From Pelargonium nanum (lineage: Eukaryota > Streptophyta > Magnoliopsida > Geraniales > Geraniaceae), in the NCBI GenBank assembly GCA_036897485.1, contig JAYMTF010000481.1:1-35403 (forward strand): a DNA stretch of 35,403 nucleotides, given 5' to 3'. Position numbers and translations under genes: made by a program. Below are positions 1 through 10,407 of the stretch, one piece after another (the first letter of the stretch is position 1; every line of letters starts with the position of its first letter). Below the pieces are notes generated by a model. The model was not told where the DNA came from. It ran no database searches and worked only from the letters and a program-made list of their open reading frames with translations.

Positions 1-72
1 GGGTCAAAACATCAAAGTTCAAGGACTATTTTTGGTTAAAAAAAGTTTAGGGACCAAATTGGGTCTTTTACC
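1..72. repeat. Truncated end of a fold-back/MITE-like repeat
   Basis: The first 72 bases, ending in TCTTTTACC, closely match the right end of the element at 10021-10399 and the reverse complement of its left end. They share the phrases GGGACCAAATTGGGTC, TTTTGGTTAA and CAAAGTTCAAGGAC. Only one terminus is in the window; the rest lies to the left. The family name is not known to me. Confidence 0.7.
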
Positions 73-155
73 AAAATTAAATATGGGTTGTGTCTAGATT
101 TGATTTGAGTTTGTATATTTATTAAATAAAGAAACGATTTATCACAAACCAAAGT

Positions 156-237
156 GTCGCTTTGGCCGAGTGGTTAAGGCGTGTGCCTGCTAAGTACATG
201 GGGTTTCCCCGCGAGAGTTCGAATCTCTCAGGCGACG
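156..237 (+). tRNA. trnS-GCU: tRNA-Ser (anticodon GCT)
   Basis: This is a class II tRNA with a long variable arm. The acceptor stem pairs GTCGCTT (156-162) with AGGCGAC (230-236), with one G-T pair, and the discriminator base is G237. The D arm contains GGCCGAGTGGTTAAGGC. The anticodon stem TGTGC/GTACA encloses the loop CTGCTAA, giving anticodon GCT, which reads AGC/AGU serine codons. The variable arm is about ATGGGGTTTCCCCGC, and the T arm holds GAGAGTTCGAATCTCTC with an intact B box. There is no intron and no encoded CCA, as expected for a nuclear gene. Upstream, CAA motifs (143-153) and a TATA-like stretch (about 112-125) fit plant Pol III external signals. All stems are intact, so it is probably functional. 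Confidence 0.96.
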
Positions 238-242
238 TTTAC

Positions 243-253
243 TTTTGCTTTTT
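243..253 (+). terminator. Pol III terminator of the tRNA-Ser gene
   Basis: TTTT at 243-246 followed by a longer T run at 249-253 lies 6 bases after the tRNA 3' end, the usual position for a Pol III stop. The same TTTTGCTTT motif recurs at 318 and 393 because it is the start of a tandem repeat. Confidence 0.7.
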
Positions 254-467
254 CTCCTTTTAATGGGCTCAAAGTCAAGCCCAATATGAAGGTCTAGTTT
301 GGGCCAATAAAAAATTATTTTGCTTTTTCTCCTTATAATGGGCTCAGGTCAAGCCCAATAATAAGTTATAGTTTGGGCCGAGCCAAAATTTGTTTTGCTT
401 TCTCTACCTATATAATGGGCTCAGGTCAAGCCCAATAAGAAGGTTATAATTCGGGCCAACTTATTTA
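243..467. repeat. Three-copy 75-bp tandem repeat with TGGGCT/AGCCCA motifs
   Basis: Three imperfect units start with TTTTGCTTT at 243, 318 and 393, so the period is 75 in both steps. Each unit carries TGGGCT, then an inverted AGCCCA 8 or 6 bases on, then a GGGCC motif. The inverted pair could form a short hairpin. TGGGCY is the plant site II promoter element bound by TCP factors; more copies follow at about 480-527 together with a TATATATATGG stretch (525-535). Whether this array drives Pol II transcription is unknown; no coding gene follows it. Confidence 0.85.
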
Positions 468-2400
468 TTATTCGTGGACGGCCCAAAATTTGAATTCTCT
501 CAAAAGAATGGGCTAAATGTGGGCCTATATATATGGTTTAATTTATTTATTTTTTTAACTTTTAATTGGTTCACCAACAATACGGATATGTCCATCATAT
601 AAACAAATTAGTTCACCTAAATAATAATTAGTCGAATTTAATTATTTCATTCAAACTATTGAACTTGTACAACAATATTTTTCGATCCAAACCGAACTCG
701 TACAAAAACTCAAATTGTATTTCATTTACTATTTAACTTGTACACAAATATCTTTCGATACAATCTGAACCCGTCCTAAAACTCAAATTGTGAACTATAG
801 GAGAGATTATAATAATTCGTATTAGAGTGTCCAAAGTCCAAGCACAAGCAATAAAGGAGAGGACAAAGCGGGCACGCCGGCAGTGACCGTGGCCGTAGGA
901 TCGGCGCTGACTCAATCATTCAAATAAAGGACAATATAATGTAAAGTCAAGTGAAAAATTATTTTACTAAATGCCCCAAGTCAAGGCTCAAGAGTCAATA
1001 TTTTCTTATTTAAAATAGAATTCATATTATAATATTTAATTAACAAAAAGACATTTGATATTGAGTGTTTGTTTGGTAGTTCTACAAGATACTTGAAGGA
1101 TGTCTCATGTCAACAGCTCGAAAATGATGTTTGTTAAATAGGTGCAACTTCTGCAAATGTTTGAAATTCTTTTGTCGTTAAGTCGACGACCGTTTTCGTT
1201 TTGTTTTATTTTTGTACTTGAAAATTGTTGGTTAAAGTTAAAATTTATTATTTAAAGGTTTACAAAAGAGAGACGACACATTTTGAAAAGAATAAATAAA
1301 TAATTGGAGAGAAGCATGACATTTATTTATAGGACAAATATTGATAGTTTATATATAATTTACTCTTTGAAAAACAAAGAAGACACTCATTTTATAACAA
1401 AAATTCAATATTGACAAAACATTCATTGTAAGGCTGATAGAATATATTTTTGTTCGATGTCTCGTCTAACCTCGAATCTCAAGCTAACAATCCTAGTTTC
1501 ATGTTTGTGTCCGAACTCAATATAAAAGGATTGTTGTTTTAAATTTAACATCTAAAATATGCCGTTTTTATTTTTATGTAATTCAAACATATAAAAATGT
1601 GGGTCGAATTTTGAGTGACTGCATGTGCCCTTATCTAAACCCAACAAAATACTCAATGAATATGAAAATACACTTTTGCCCCTTACTAGTACGATGTAAG
1701 GTCCTCATTTAAAAACATCAACTACCGTCTGATTGATTTGATCTTGCTCTGTCCCTATCCGTACTTGAAAATCTCTCCGTACACGTGAACAGTAAATTGT
1801 GATGTACTCTCCTATACACACACGATCACATTCCAAGTTCAAAACTCGACTCACCGAGTTTCAAGTTCACTGACTCGTTCGATCTCTCTGACACTCTCTT
1901 CTCTGCGTGTCGTGTCGTGTCGACAAAACGACAGAGATTTCTGGAGTTTCGCGTACCCATCCCCTGGTGTGGCGGACCATACTGTACACATATACGTCAC
2001 CGTAACGTCCCATCGTATGATCTTCGGCTTCAGATCAGAACCATTGATATACCGCCACGTCATTAAATTGGAAGTCAACTCTGTACTTACGACCAGAGCT
2101 GTTCCCTATCGGAGGAGGTGGAGTGAGCATGAGGCGCACGATAGCGAAGGCGCGTAGAGTGAGGACAGGCACTGATCCAAAGGAGGAGGCAGTGACAGTG
2201 AAAGAGACTGTTTGGAAAGTGACATAAGGTGGCGTCAGTTGGGTTGTCGCTGTACGAAACGGGAATAGTGAAAATTTGCCAAACAGTAACAGACTTTACA
2301 AATAGGTTTAGGTGTAGGTATAGGTGAAGCCGAAGCTGACATTGCACCCTTGTAATGTGTAATTAGAGCTTCTCATTTTGAGTTTTGAGTCGGATTTGTT
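468..2400. other. Intergenic, no gene recognised; ACGT-rich GC island at about 1740-2340
   Basis: AT-rich DNA without a convincing coding region. The stretch 1740-2340 stands out by higher GC, a tandem GTGTC run (about 1908-1922), and several ACGT cores (TACGTCAC, TAACGTCC, CCACGTCA) within about 75 bases near 1994-2063. Open frames here are 60-86 codons on both strands and overlap one another, with no family I recognise. It may be a promoter, the 5' part of a non-coding transcript, or a relic. Confidence 0.5.
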
Positions 2401-5400
2401 GAGTTGATTAGCCTAATTTGAATCTGATTCGGGAGAAATTCGACTTCATTTGAGTTTTGGACCGCAAATAAGGTCTAGTTTCACTTTGTGTGTAAAATAT
2501 GTGAATTGACGGGTTTGTGAAATTTGATTTTAAAAGCTTTTCGGGTTGAACCAATTTAAAGTCTGAATGGATTGTTAGTTTTTGTGGATTGGGTCAAAAT
2601 TTAAATTTTACGGCTCCACATGTTACTCAGCACTCTTTCGGGTTGTGGTTTTTGGTTTCGAATTTTCAACCTGAAAGAAAAAAAAAAACTTCATCGAAAT
2701 CTCAAATTACCATCTTTACTGTATAAGTATGTTACACAATAGTTTTTATTATATTATTTTTTATCAGTTCAAATGTGTCTCGACACAAAATAAGACAAAA
2801 TTGGGTTGATAAAAACGAGTGAGTTATTTTTACCAAATTATTTAAGCCCTCAATTTGAATCGTTAGGTATAGATATGAAGATGGCCCTTCCCCAAACCGG
2901 CCTGGTTAGTTGTGGATTTGCAAAGAAACAGCCAAACAGAACATGATTTAAGAAACATCCTTTAAAAACTTGAAATATGAAAGATCCTTAACTGTTTTCT
3001 TTTTTTTTAAAAAAAAAAAAATAGTATAATTAGTGTTAATATATTATAGTTGTGATGTAAGGTTACTGAATTTGCTTCTTCTATAGTCTTATTTGTCATT
3101 CTTTGCTTGCGTATACAAGTCTTATGTATGTATGTTTCTTATTTGACCAATTACATTTTTGTTGGATAAGTATGATTTATGTGAATTTTGTACATATGAA
3201 TTTAAAACTTGTATCGATTTATTGATTAAAATATTTTAAAATTTAATACTCCGGTCTATCAATTTTTTTTTCCACATTATAATTGAGTAGAAGTTTTCGA
3301 CTGCAAAACGATCCGCTGGATCCCAACATTTTGATGAGATATAATAATCTCGTTGATAGCTTTAGTTTATGCTAAATATATTCTATTAATTTTTACATGA
3401 TGTAATTATAGTTTGCAAATAGCTTTCATTTGGTAATTTATTCTTATTTATACTATTTGAATGGGCCAATTGATTCATCACCCATGTGATTTGAATTGAC
3501 CAATCACAAATTTTTTCATGGATATATATAAAAACCAAACTTACTCAATGGTTGAGAAAGTAGGTCAAATATCCTAAATTTGTAAAGACACATGCCCAAT
3601 TAGCATAATAGAGAAACATGAGTGTTTTCTTTACTTCTTCCTTTGGATTGTAGATAATTACATCATCTATACACATGTTATCTAAATTGGGCAAAAGTGA
3701 ACAAGAAAACAAGCCATGAATGATTAGATAATGAGAAGAAAAAAAAAATTCAAACAAATTGTTAATAGAGTAAGATTAAGACTAGGTCTAATCAACAAGA
3801 AAATGTTACCTCATGAATTAACAGTTATATAGGAGTTTGCATCATAAAAATACATTTGTTGTTACTTCTCATATCGGGTTGGTGAATCCACACATGTTCT
3901 ACGTAGAAACTGCCATCGGACCAACAACGTACTATGCCTGACGAAAGACAACATTTTTATCGGGCGACTTTTCATCAGACATACACGTTTTAACACTTAT
4001 TAGTAGGATAAGATATTACGATACAAAGATATCAAATAAAAACACGCGAGTTTTTGTCTGGTCCAATTCAAGCCCATGGACCACATCGCTTGATCTGCCT
4101 ACAATTCAAACAAATCCACACATTTGCAAAATTCGGTGCGATTAAGTCTTTTCATCCCGAACATAATCAAGAGGCTGAATTGTCAGCTCATTACTATTTT
4201 ACATATGAAGTTTCTTCATTCTAGGGCAGACAACAAATGTGGTAAAGAGAAAGAGAAGGCACCACCACCATTAATGCCTATAACAAGCTTTGGTTCACAA
4301 TCATCTTTCATTGCTGGGGTCACTGTAGTTGTTGTTTGGTTCCCGAGAAAATTTTCTCAACCCACAATTGGGTCGATGTCAAAAATGTTAATTATTCACC
4401 AACCACATCTCTCAATCACAAATATTGATCACATGTCCATGTGCTCATGATGCTCTTGTTGGTGTTGTGTTGGATCAAAATTACTACAACTTTTTTGCGT
4501 AAATGAAATTTAAATTTCTTTTCTTTGTTCCCTTTACCAAACACTTTAGCTTGAAAAACCAAATGCCTCATTCTTCATGTTGGTCATGACATTAATTATT
4601 AGGTTCTATGAAATTTTTCTAGCTTGCAATGATTGATATTGATTATGTTTATAATTGGGAAATTTGCTTATTAATCAAGTACTATATATAGAAAAACAAG
4701 TGACTTTGTAACAAACAATTGAAGCTGGCACTTAAGTTTCAATTCAAACTTGATATGAGTCTAGGGCACGAGGCTGAGTTACATGTTTTACTTATAGTGT
4801 GTGAGTTACTGACCTACAGCTAAAACATACAATTTGAACCTAAAATCTATGACATTTACAATATGACCCGAACTTTTACAGGTTTAGATTACATAAAATA
4901 TACTCAATTGATTTTCAAGTTGCTTCATGTCAGATTTGTCATGAGAAAGATGCATGTCGGATCGAAAACTCACACATTTCTGCGTAAACCGGCAATCTGT
5001 GCGAATATGCAGCTTTTATAGATCAAGTTATGTCTTGAACTCCAAGTAATGTGGTTTGGTGCAATAGTATTGTGTTTAAGGTTTTGTATAGAATAACATA
5101 CAGAAAAGCAATTATTGTACCAAAATTCTGGTTCTTGTCCTGTCAAAATTCTAATAGTATTGCATGCATATTGTTTTGTCACCTTAAAATCAATATACTA
5201 TACACTAGTTGCTTACAATATATATATATATACACACACACACATACTATACACTTGCTTGCAAACAGCAATATGAAGGTTGTGATTTGTCAATCAGATG
5301 TGGTTGGGTTTGGGCCTTGTTTGGTAACTTCACTTGAAAGACCAAAGTATTGTGTCTTATCGGCTTATTCAGTTGGGCCAAACAGACAAAAAGTAAGAGA
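2401..5400. other. Intergenic, no gene recognised
   Basis: About 3 kb of AT-rich DNA with homopolymer tracts (A/T runs near 2676 and 3001-3020) and only short unrelated frames, the longest being 108-122 codons. A small stretch at about 3900-3985 with GACGAAAGACAAC and ATCGGGCGACTTTTC looks like a decayed transposon end, but I cannot assign it. Nothing here supports a gene. Confidence 0.5.
5218..5244. repeat. Compound (TA)n(CA)n microsatellite
   Basis: A run of TA dinucleotides (5219-5232) passes directly into CA dinucleotides (5233-5244). It is a simple sequence repeat and likely polymorphic. Confidence 0.9.
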
Positions 5401-5401
5401 C

Positions 5402-5445
5402 GAGACATTACCAAATTAGAATAATCTCGACGTGATTACGTGACG
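5402..5445. promoter_or_regulatory. Possible auxin and ABRE-like elements upstream of the ARF gene
   Basis: GAGACA at 5402-5407 is the inverted form of the TGTCTC auxin response element. TTACGTGAC at about 5436-5444 contains an ACGTG core. They lie about 340-380 bases before the presumed start of transcription of the ARF gene. Such short motifs occur by chance, so this is a weak prediction. Confidence 0.3.
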
Positions 5446-5750
5446 GGTCATGTATTAGACGCGTGAGTATTTTTGTATAGATAGATCGTCACGTTACAAC
5501 TCGAATTGGCATCTCTACAGCAAAATCATAGTAACATAACTATGGTCACCAACAACCTTAACGATGGTTAATCATAATATATCGCCTGATCGCCATACGA
5601 CATTTTACCGCAATAAATTCTGTGTCTGGAATAAAAATGATTTTACTTTTGTTGTTTTCAGATTTTGTTTTATTTGCCTGTTCTTGATTTCTGAAAATAT
5701 AATAAATAAATAAAGTCACTGAGTCTCCAACTAATAAAATAGCTCATCTT

Positions 5751-5758
5751 TATAAATA
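5751..5758 (+). promoter_or_regulatory. TATA box of the ARF gene
   Basis: TATAAATA at 5751-5758 is followed by a leader-like sequence. Transcription would start near 5780-5790, giving a 5' leader of about 250 spliced bases with one intron (5941-6035). Confidence 0.6.
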
Positions 5759-5940
5759 CACATATCCAGTAGCAGCAGAAGTAGCGGACCACTAGCTCGA
5801 GACTGTTCAAAACTGAACCTCCTTCAAGGCTGGTCCAGAAATTCGATTTGGGTCTCTGTTTTTTTGCAATCTGGGTTTTGGGTTCCAATCTTTTTGCATT
5901 TTCAACACCAAAAAGATTCAATCTTTGAAGAGGTGTAAAT

Positions 5941-6035
5941 GTGAGTGATAAAGTTTGAATCTTTAATGAACTGTTTGTTTTGTGTTAACTAATTTTGGGT
6001 TTTTCTGGTTTTTTTTTTTTTTTTTGGGTTTTCAG
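5941..6035 (+). other. Intron in the 5' leader of the ARF gene
   Basis: Donor GTGAGT at 5941 and a long T tract ending in TTTTCAG at 6035 define a 95-base leader intron. A weaker alternative donor GTGTAA lies at 5933. With the 5941 donor, the last two exon bases AT join G6036 and create an ATG. Confidence 0.6.
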
Positions 6036-6060
6036 GTTTCGAGCTATGGCTATGGAGTAG
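6036..6060 (+). promoter_or_regulatory. Short upstream ORF in the ARF leader
   Basis: An unspliced ATG at 6046 opens a four-residue frame (MAME) stopping at TAG 6058-6060. If the leader intron is removed at 5941/6035, an ATG forms across the junction (5939, 5940, 6036) in the same frame, giving MFRAMAME. The stop is 85 bases before the main ATG. Several ARF transcripts are known to be controlled by uORFs; this case is inferred. Confidence 0.5.
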
Positions 6061-6145
6061 AAGAATCAAGAAGCTAGAAAAAAACAAGCCCATATTTTTT
6101 TTCTCAGCTCAGCGACTTTTTTAAAGAAGCAGTTTTTTTTTTCCG

Positions 6146-9028
6146 ATGAAGGAGACGCCGGAGAGGAGCTTAGATCCTCAGCTATGGCACGCCTGCGCCG
6201 GCGGGATGGTCCAAATGCCTCCGGTGAACTCTAAAGTTTTTTACTTTCCTCAAGGCCACGCCGAGCACGCCGGCTCCGGCGTCGATTTCTCGGCCCAACC
6301 GAATCTCCCACCGCTCATTCTCTGCCGCGTCGCCGCCGTGAAGTTCCTCGCCGATTCCGACACCGACGAGGTCTACTCCAAAATCACCTTAGTCCCGCTC
6401 AAAACCAACGACCTCGACTCCTTCTCCGACGACGATGAGCTCGTCGGAGCCAATGGGTCCGAGAAATCGGAGAAACCCAATTCTTTCGCGAAGACGCTGA
6501 CCCAATCCGACGCCAACAACGGCGGCGGATTCTCCGTTCCCCGGTACTGCGCCGAGACGATCTTCCCGCGGCTCGACTACTCGGCGGATCCGCCGGTTCA
6601 GACCGTGATTGCCAAGGACGTGCACGGCGGGGTCTGGAAGTTCCGGCACATTTACCGGGGAACCCCTCGCCGTCACTTACTGACCACCGGCTGGAGCAAT
6701 TTCGTGAACCAGAAGAAGCTCGTCGCCGGAGACTTGATCGTGTTCTTGAGAGCCGAAAATGGCGAGCTCTGTGTTGGCATTAGGCGAGCCAAGCGCCGAG
6801 CTGAGACCGAGAGTCCATGGAGCTCAGCTCCGGCGAATTATGGGACTTTCTTGAATTGTAATGGTGGGTTCAAGAGAAATGGGAGAGTGAGGGCAGAGAG
6901 TGTAATCGAAGCTGCGAGTTTCGCGGCTAAAGGACAGCAATTTGAGGTTGTTTATAGTCCCCGAGCTAGCACGCCGGAGTTTTGTGTCAAGGCATTGGCT
7001 GTTCGGGAAGCGATTAGGGTCCGGTGGTGCTCGGGGATGAGGTTCAAGATGGCTTTTGAAACCGAGGATTCTTCGCGGATAAGCTGGTTTATGGGAACTA
7101 TTGGTTCTGTTCAGGTTGCTGATCGCATCCGGTGGCCTAATTCCCCGTGGCGGCTTCTTCAGGTACATTGGCTCTTTCGTTTTTAAGGATTGTGCAATTT
7201 TGTGAGATTTTGAGGTATTGTTGTTATTGCATTGCTTATGATCATAAGATTGTAGTATCTTTGAATGTTGAGGTTTCTTGAGATTTAAGTTGGTTTTGTG
7301 AGTAACTTGTGCATTGGATGCTTATGGTAATAAACTAGAGAGGATTGTAGTTTAACGGTTGATTTTATCATCCATAATCGACTACCAATCGAATGAGCTA
7401 TGTCGTAAATGAACAAATGAATGAGGTTTCTGATGATTTGAGTTACTTTTGTGAAATTTGATGCTTATAGTAAACTAGAGAGATTGGAGTTTAAAGGTTG
7501 GTCTCATTGCGTATTGTGTTGATTTAACCATCCATAATCGACTAACAATCAAATGAGCTATATCGTAAATGAACGCATGAATTTGAGGTTTCTTCAAGTT
7601 AGTTTTGTGAATTGGATGCTTATGGTAAACTAGAGAGGATTGGAGTTTAACGTTTGATTGCTTTGCTTGTTTTGCCGGTTTTGGATAAGCAGCGAATGCT
7701 TGAGCTATATCGTAAATGAACAATTGAGCATAAGCTCGGTTTTAAAGCTATTGGACAATCGCTTTGTCTGAACTTTAGTTGCAACTTCTATATCAAAACC
7801 CGATCTTTTGTGTTGAATCTTTCTCACATTCCATTGCAGGTGACATGGGACGAGCCAGATTTGCTCCAAAATGTGAAGCGCGTGAGCCCATGGTTGGTTG
7901 AATTGGTACCGAACGTGCCAGTCATCAACCTATCGCCCTTTTCCCCATCAAGAAAGAAGCTGCGCCTCCACCCGCAACACCCCGACTTTCCCCTTGACGC
8001 CCAATTCTCCATCCCGTCATTTTCAGGCAACCCCCTCGGGCCCAGCAGGCCCGTGTTTTGTCTATCTGACAACACGACTCCTGCAGGCATACAGGGAGCC
8101 AGGCAAACTCAGTTCGGATCACCTTTATCCGTTCTCCACTTCAGCAACAAGCTGCACTCGGGGCTGTTCCAATCACAGCCATTTGATCCAAGTAAAATTC
8201 GTGACAGCCCCAGAGACGAGTATTTATCGTGCTCGCTAACAATGGGGAGCTCTAGTCCGAATCTGAAGAAATCCGATAATGTCAAGAAGCACCAGTTTTT
8301 TCTCTTTGGCCAGCCAATTCTCACTGAGCAACAGATCTCACAAGATCACAAATCGGGACATTCTTGTGATGTGTCAAGATGTGCACCGAAGCTTCAGTTT
8401 CTGCTAGAGAAGCCGAAAAGTTCAGATTTTTCATGGCACCAGGGGTTTAAGACCTCTGAACTTGGCCTAGAAACCGGACATTGTAAGGTTTTCATGGAAT
8501 CAGAGGACGTGGGTCGGACTCTTGACCTCTCAGCTCTCGGTTCTTACCAAGAACTATATCAAACGCTCGCTAACATGTTTGGAATCGAAAAATCAGAGTT
8601 TCTGAGTCTCGTGCTGTACCGAGACGCAAGAGGCGCAGTGAGACAAGCAGGCGATGAACCGTTCAGGTAACATAGCGAAACCTTCTTTGTCTGATCAAGT
8701 TTCATCGCAACCCAAAAGATTGGCTTATGTTCATTATGTTGTACATGTTCATTGCAGTGATTTTATGAAATCAGCAAAAAGATTGACAATTATGATGGAT
8801 TCGACGAGGAACAAGATTGGGAGGTAAGAGAAATGCTGATACTTGCAAATGCTATAGCCCTAATGTATAAATTTGTTCGCGAAAACTGGATTCGAATGTG
8901 AAAGATTTGTGCTGAAATTAGGCTTATCGCGTGTTTTGTTTTGCAGGACATGGATTACAGGAATGCGAAATGCTGGTAATGGACTCGACGCGTCAAACAA
9001 GAGAGGTCCTTTGAGCATTTTTGTTTAG
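6146..9028 (+). CDS. ARF10: Auxin response factor, ARF10/16 clade (miR160-regulated repressor)
   Basis: A nuclear transcription factor that binds TGTCTC-type auxin response elements and, in this clade, mainly represses auxin-responsive genes. Exons by splice sites: 6146-7162, 7840-8666, 8758-8823, 8947-9028, giving 663 residues. The B3 DNA-binding domain is about 114-216, with RPWG-like core residues replaced by the clade form (SVPRYCAETIFPRLDY, HLLTTGWSNFV). The ARF/Auxin_resp domain is about 257-345. The middle region has a B3-repression-like LFG motif near 494. The C-terminal PB1 domain is about 553-637, with its lysine (CKVF, Lys555) and an acidic GDEPF patch, so it should oligomerise with ARF and Aux/IAA proteins. 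The miR160 site lies in exon 2. Length is close to Arabidopsis ARF10/16 (about 670-690). I prefer ARF10 over ARF16 because a SAPS gene and a CASPL5 gene follow, as I recall for Arabidopsis ARF10; sequence alone does not decide. Confidence 0.95.
7270..7730. repeat. Three tandem degenerate copies of about 155 bp inside ARF intron 1
   Basis: The 677-base intron 7163-7839 contains three imperfect tandem copies. Each carries GAGGTTTCT, then GGATGCTTATGGTAAACTAG or close variants (starting at about 7317, 7459 and 7615), then GAGCTATATCGTAAATGAAC (7396 region, 7555 region, 7702 region). The third copy lacks the CCATCCATAATCGACTA segment found in the first two. The array makes up most of the intron. 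Confidence 0.85.
8085..8105 (+). promoter_or_regulatory. miR160 target site in the ARF coding sequence
   Basis: The 21 bases 8085-8105 are complementary to plant miR160 except at the first base (A where the perfect target has T), which pairs with the miRNA 3' end. The site encodes the conserved GIQGAR segment (residues about 422-427). Cleavage would be expected between the bases facing miRNA positions 10 and 11, about 8095/8096. Confidence 0.95.
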
Positions 9029-10012
9029 AAATGTTGCATATCTCTGAATGTGGGTTTTGATGTTGAGAACATGAAGTTGTATCCAAGAAAACCCTAGAAT
9101 TGTTTTGGAGAAGCACAATCTGAAACTCCCATCTTTTTTGTTTGTTGTAAGACTTTTGAATTTGTTACCAGAGTATCTGTTGCTATGTGTTTAGTGTTTC
9201 ACTTCAATCATATGATATAACCTCAGCATTTCAATAGAACAATACTGATCATGAGTAAAGTTGATATTGAAGAGCATGTGAAGGAGAAGATGGTTCCTAG
9301 AGCCGTCAATTTGTACCTGAACTTGTTGACAACTCATATGTCTCAACACACTAAATTCGATATAATTACTTTCAGGTTGAAACAATTCTATACATTTTAC
9401 ATCTAAAACTCAAACTGAAAAAGACTCCAAACACGAATTGTCAGGTCTTATTACGAATATGCTTTGTTGTTAGGTGGGTTTATGGAGAAGTTGCAGTTTT
9501 TGGCCTTCTTGAATTGTCCTTTGTTATTGTATCATATTCGTGTCTTCACTTTCAAAGAACAATACAATTGAAATAGTACATATAGTGTGTGATCATTGAT
9601 GATTTTTGGCTTTGCTTCTTGTCCTGAATCTCTGTCTAGAAGAATCAAGAAAGTATAGTGAAATTGAGTTTATAGACCTCAAACACTCAACACCATATAA
9701 ATAAATAAAAATGTATAAATAGTATCAAACTTTCACAACATAAGAAAATGTCACATTTTTTGTCCCAACAACTGTTTTGTTTCGGATTGGTACTTAAACA
9801 AAGTAGTTAAATTACGAATGATAGCGATGATATCCAAGTTACTAATTGTCTGTGTAAACTGCAGTTTTTTTTTACCAGACTCAATAAAATAATGTGAATC
9901 CCAAAACCAAACCCTTTATATAATTTGTGTAAAAACAAGAAACTTGGGATCTGAATATCCGGAAAGCATGACAGTGTTATGTTGACTGCCTGGGTTTTGG
10001 TCTTGCCTGTAA
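9029..10012. other. ARF 3' UTR, then plain intergenic DNA
   Basis: The first 150-200 bases after the stop are probably the ARF 3' UTR; several T-rich and AATAA-like stretches could serve for polyadenylation, and none is decisive. From about 9200 to 10012 I see only AT-rich DNA without coding potential or a recognised repeat. Confidence 0.5.
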
Positions 10013-10020
10013 TTTAGAAT

Positions 10021-10399
10021 GGGTAAAAGATCCAATTTGGTCTCCAAACTTGATGTTTTGATCCAATTTGGTCCCTAAACATTTTTTAACCAAATTTGGT
10101 CCCTAAACTTTCATATTTTGACCCAAATTAGTTCCTGAATTTTCAATTGACCCAAAATGGTCCCTGAACTTTTAAATATTAATCAAATTTAGTCCTTGAA
10201 ATTTTTATATAAGCTTTAAGGGCAAGAATCAAATTAGGTCAATATGTAAAAATTTAGAGACCATTTCGGGTCAATTGAAAGTTCAGGACCAAATTGAGTT
10301 AAAACATGAAAGTTTAAGAATTAATTTTGGTTAACAAAAATTCAAGAACTAATTTGGATCAAAACAACAAAGTTCGAATACCAAATTGGGTCTTTTACC
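10021..10399. mobile_element. Fold-back MITE-like element with internal subrepeats
   Basis: The element starts GGGTAAAAGA and ends TCTTTTACC. It is flanked by near-identical 8-mers: TTTAGAAT (10013-10020) and TCTAGAAT (10400-10407). The left half repeats the phrase AATTTGGTCCCTAAACTT, in variants, every 30-40 bases. The right half carries the inverse (GGACCAAATTGAGTT and similar), so the whole can fold into a long imperfect hairpin. It has no coding capacity. The 8-bp duplication would suit a hAT-derived MITE, but the ends are not typical, so the superfamily is unassigned. A partial relative lies at 1-72. Confidence 0.75.
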
Positions 10400-10407
10400 T
10401 CTAGAAT

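Noticed and set aside
3900..3985. Possible transposon terminus with GACGAAAGAC and CGGGCGAC phrases
   Set aside because: No inverted partner or target duplication was found, so it is not listed as an element.
4124..4450. 108-codon plus-strand frame
   Set aside because: Low-complexity composition, no recognised motif, no splice or promoter context; most likely chance.
6389..7168. Open frames of 95 and 114 codons on the minus strand of ARF exon 1
   Set aside because: They are antisense shadows of the GC-rich B3-encoding exon, which itself matches the ARF family residue by residue.
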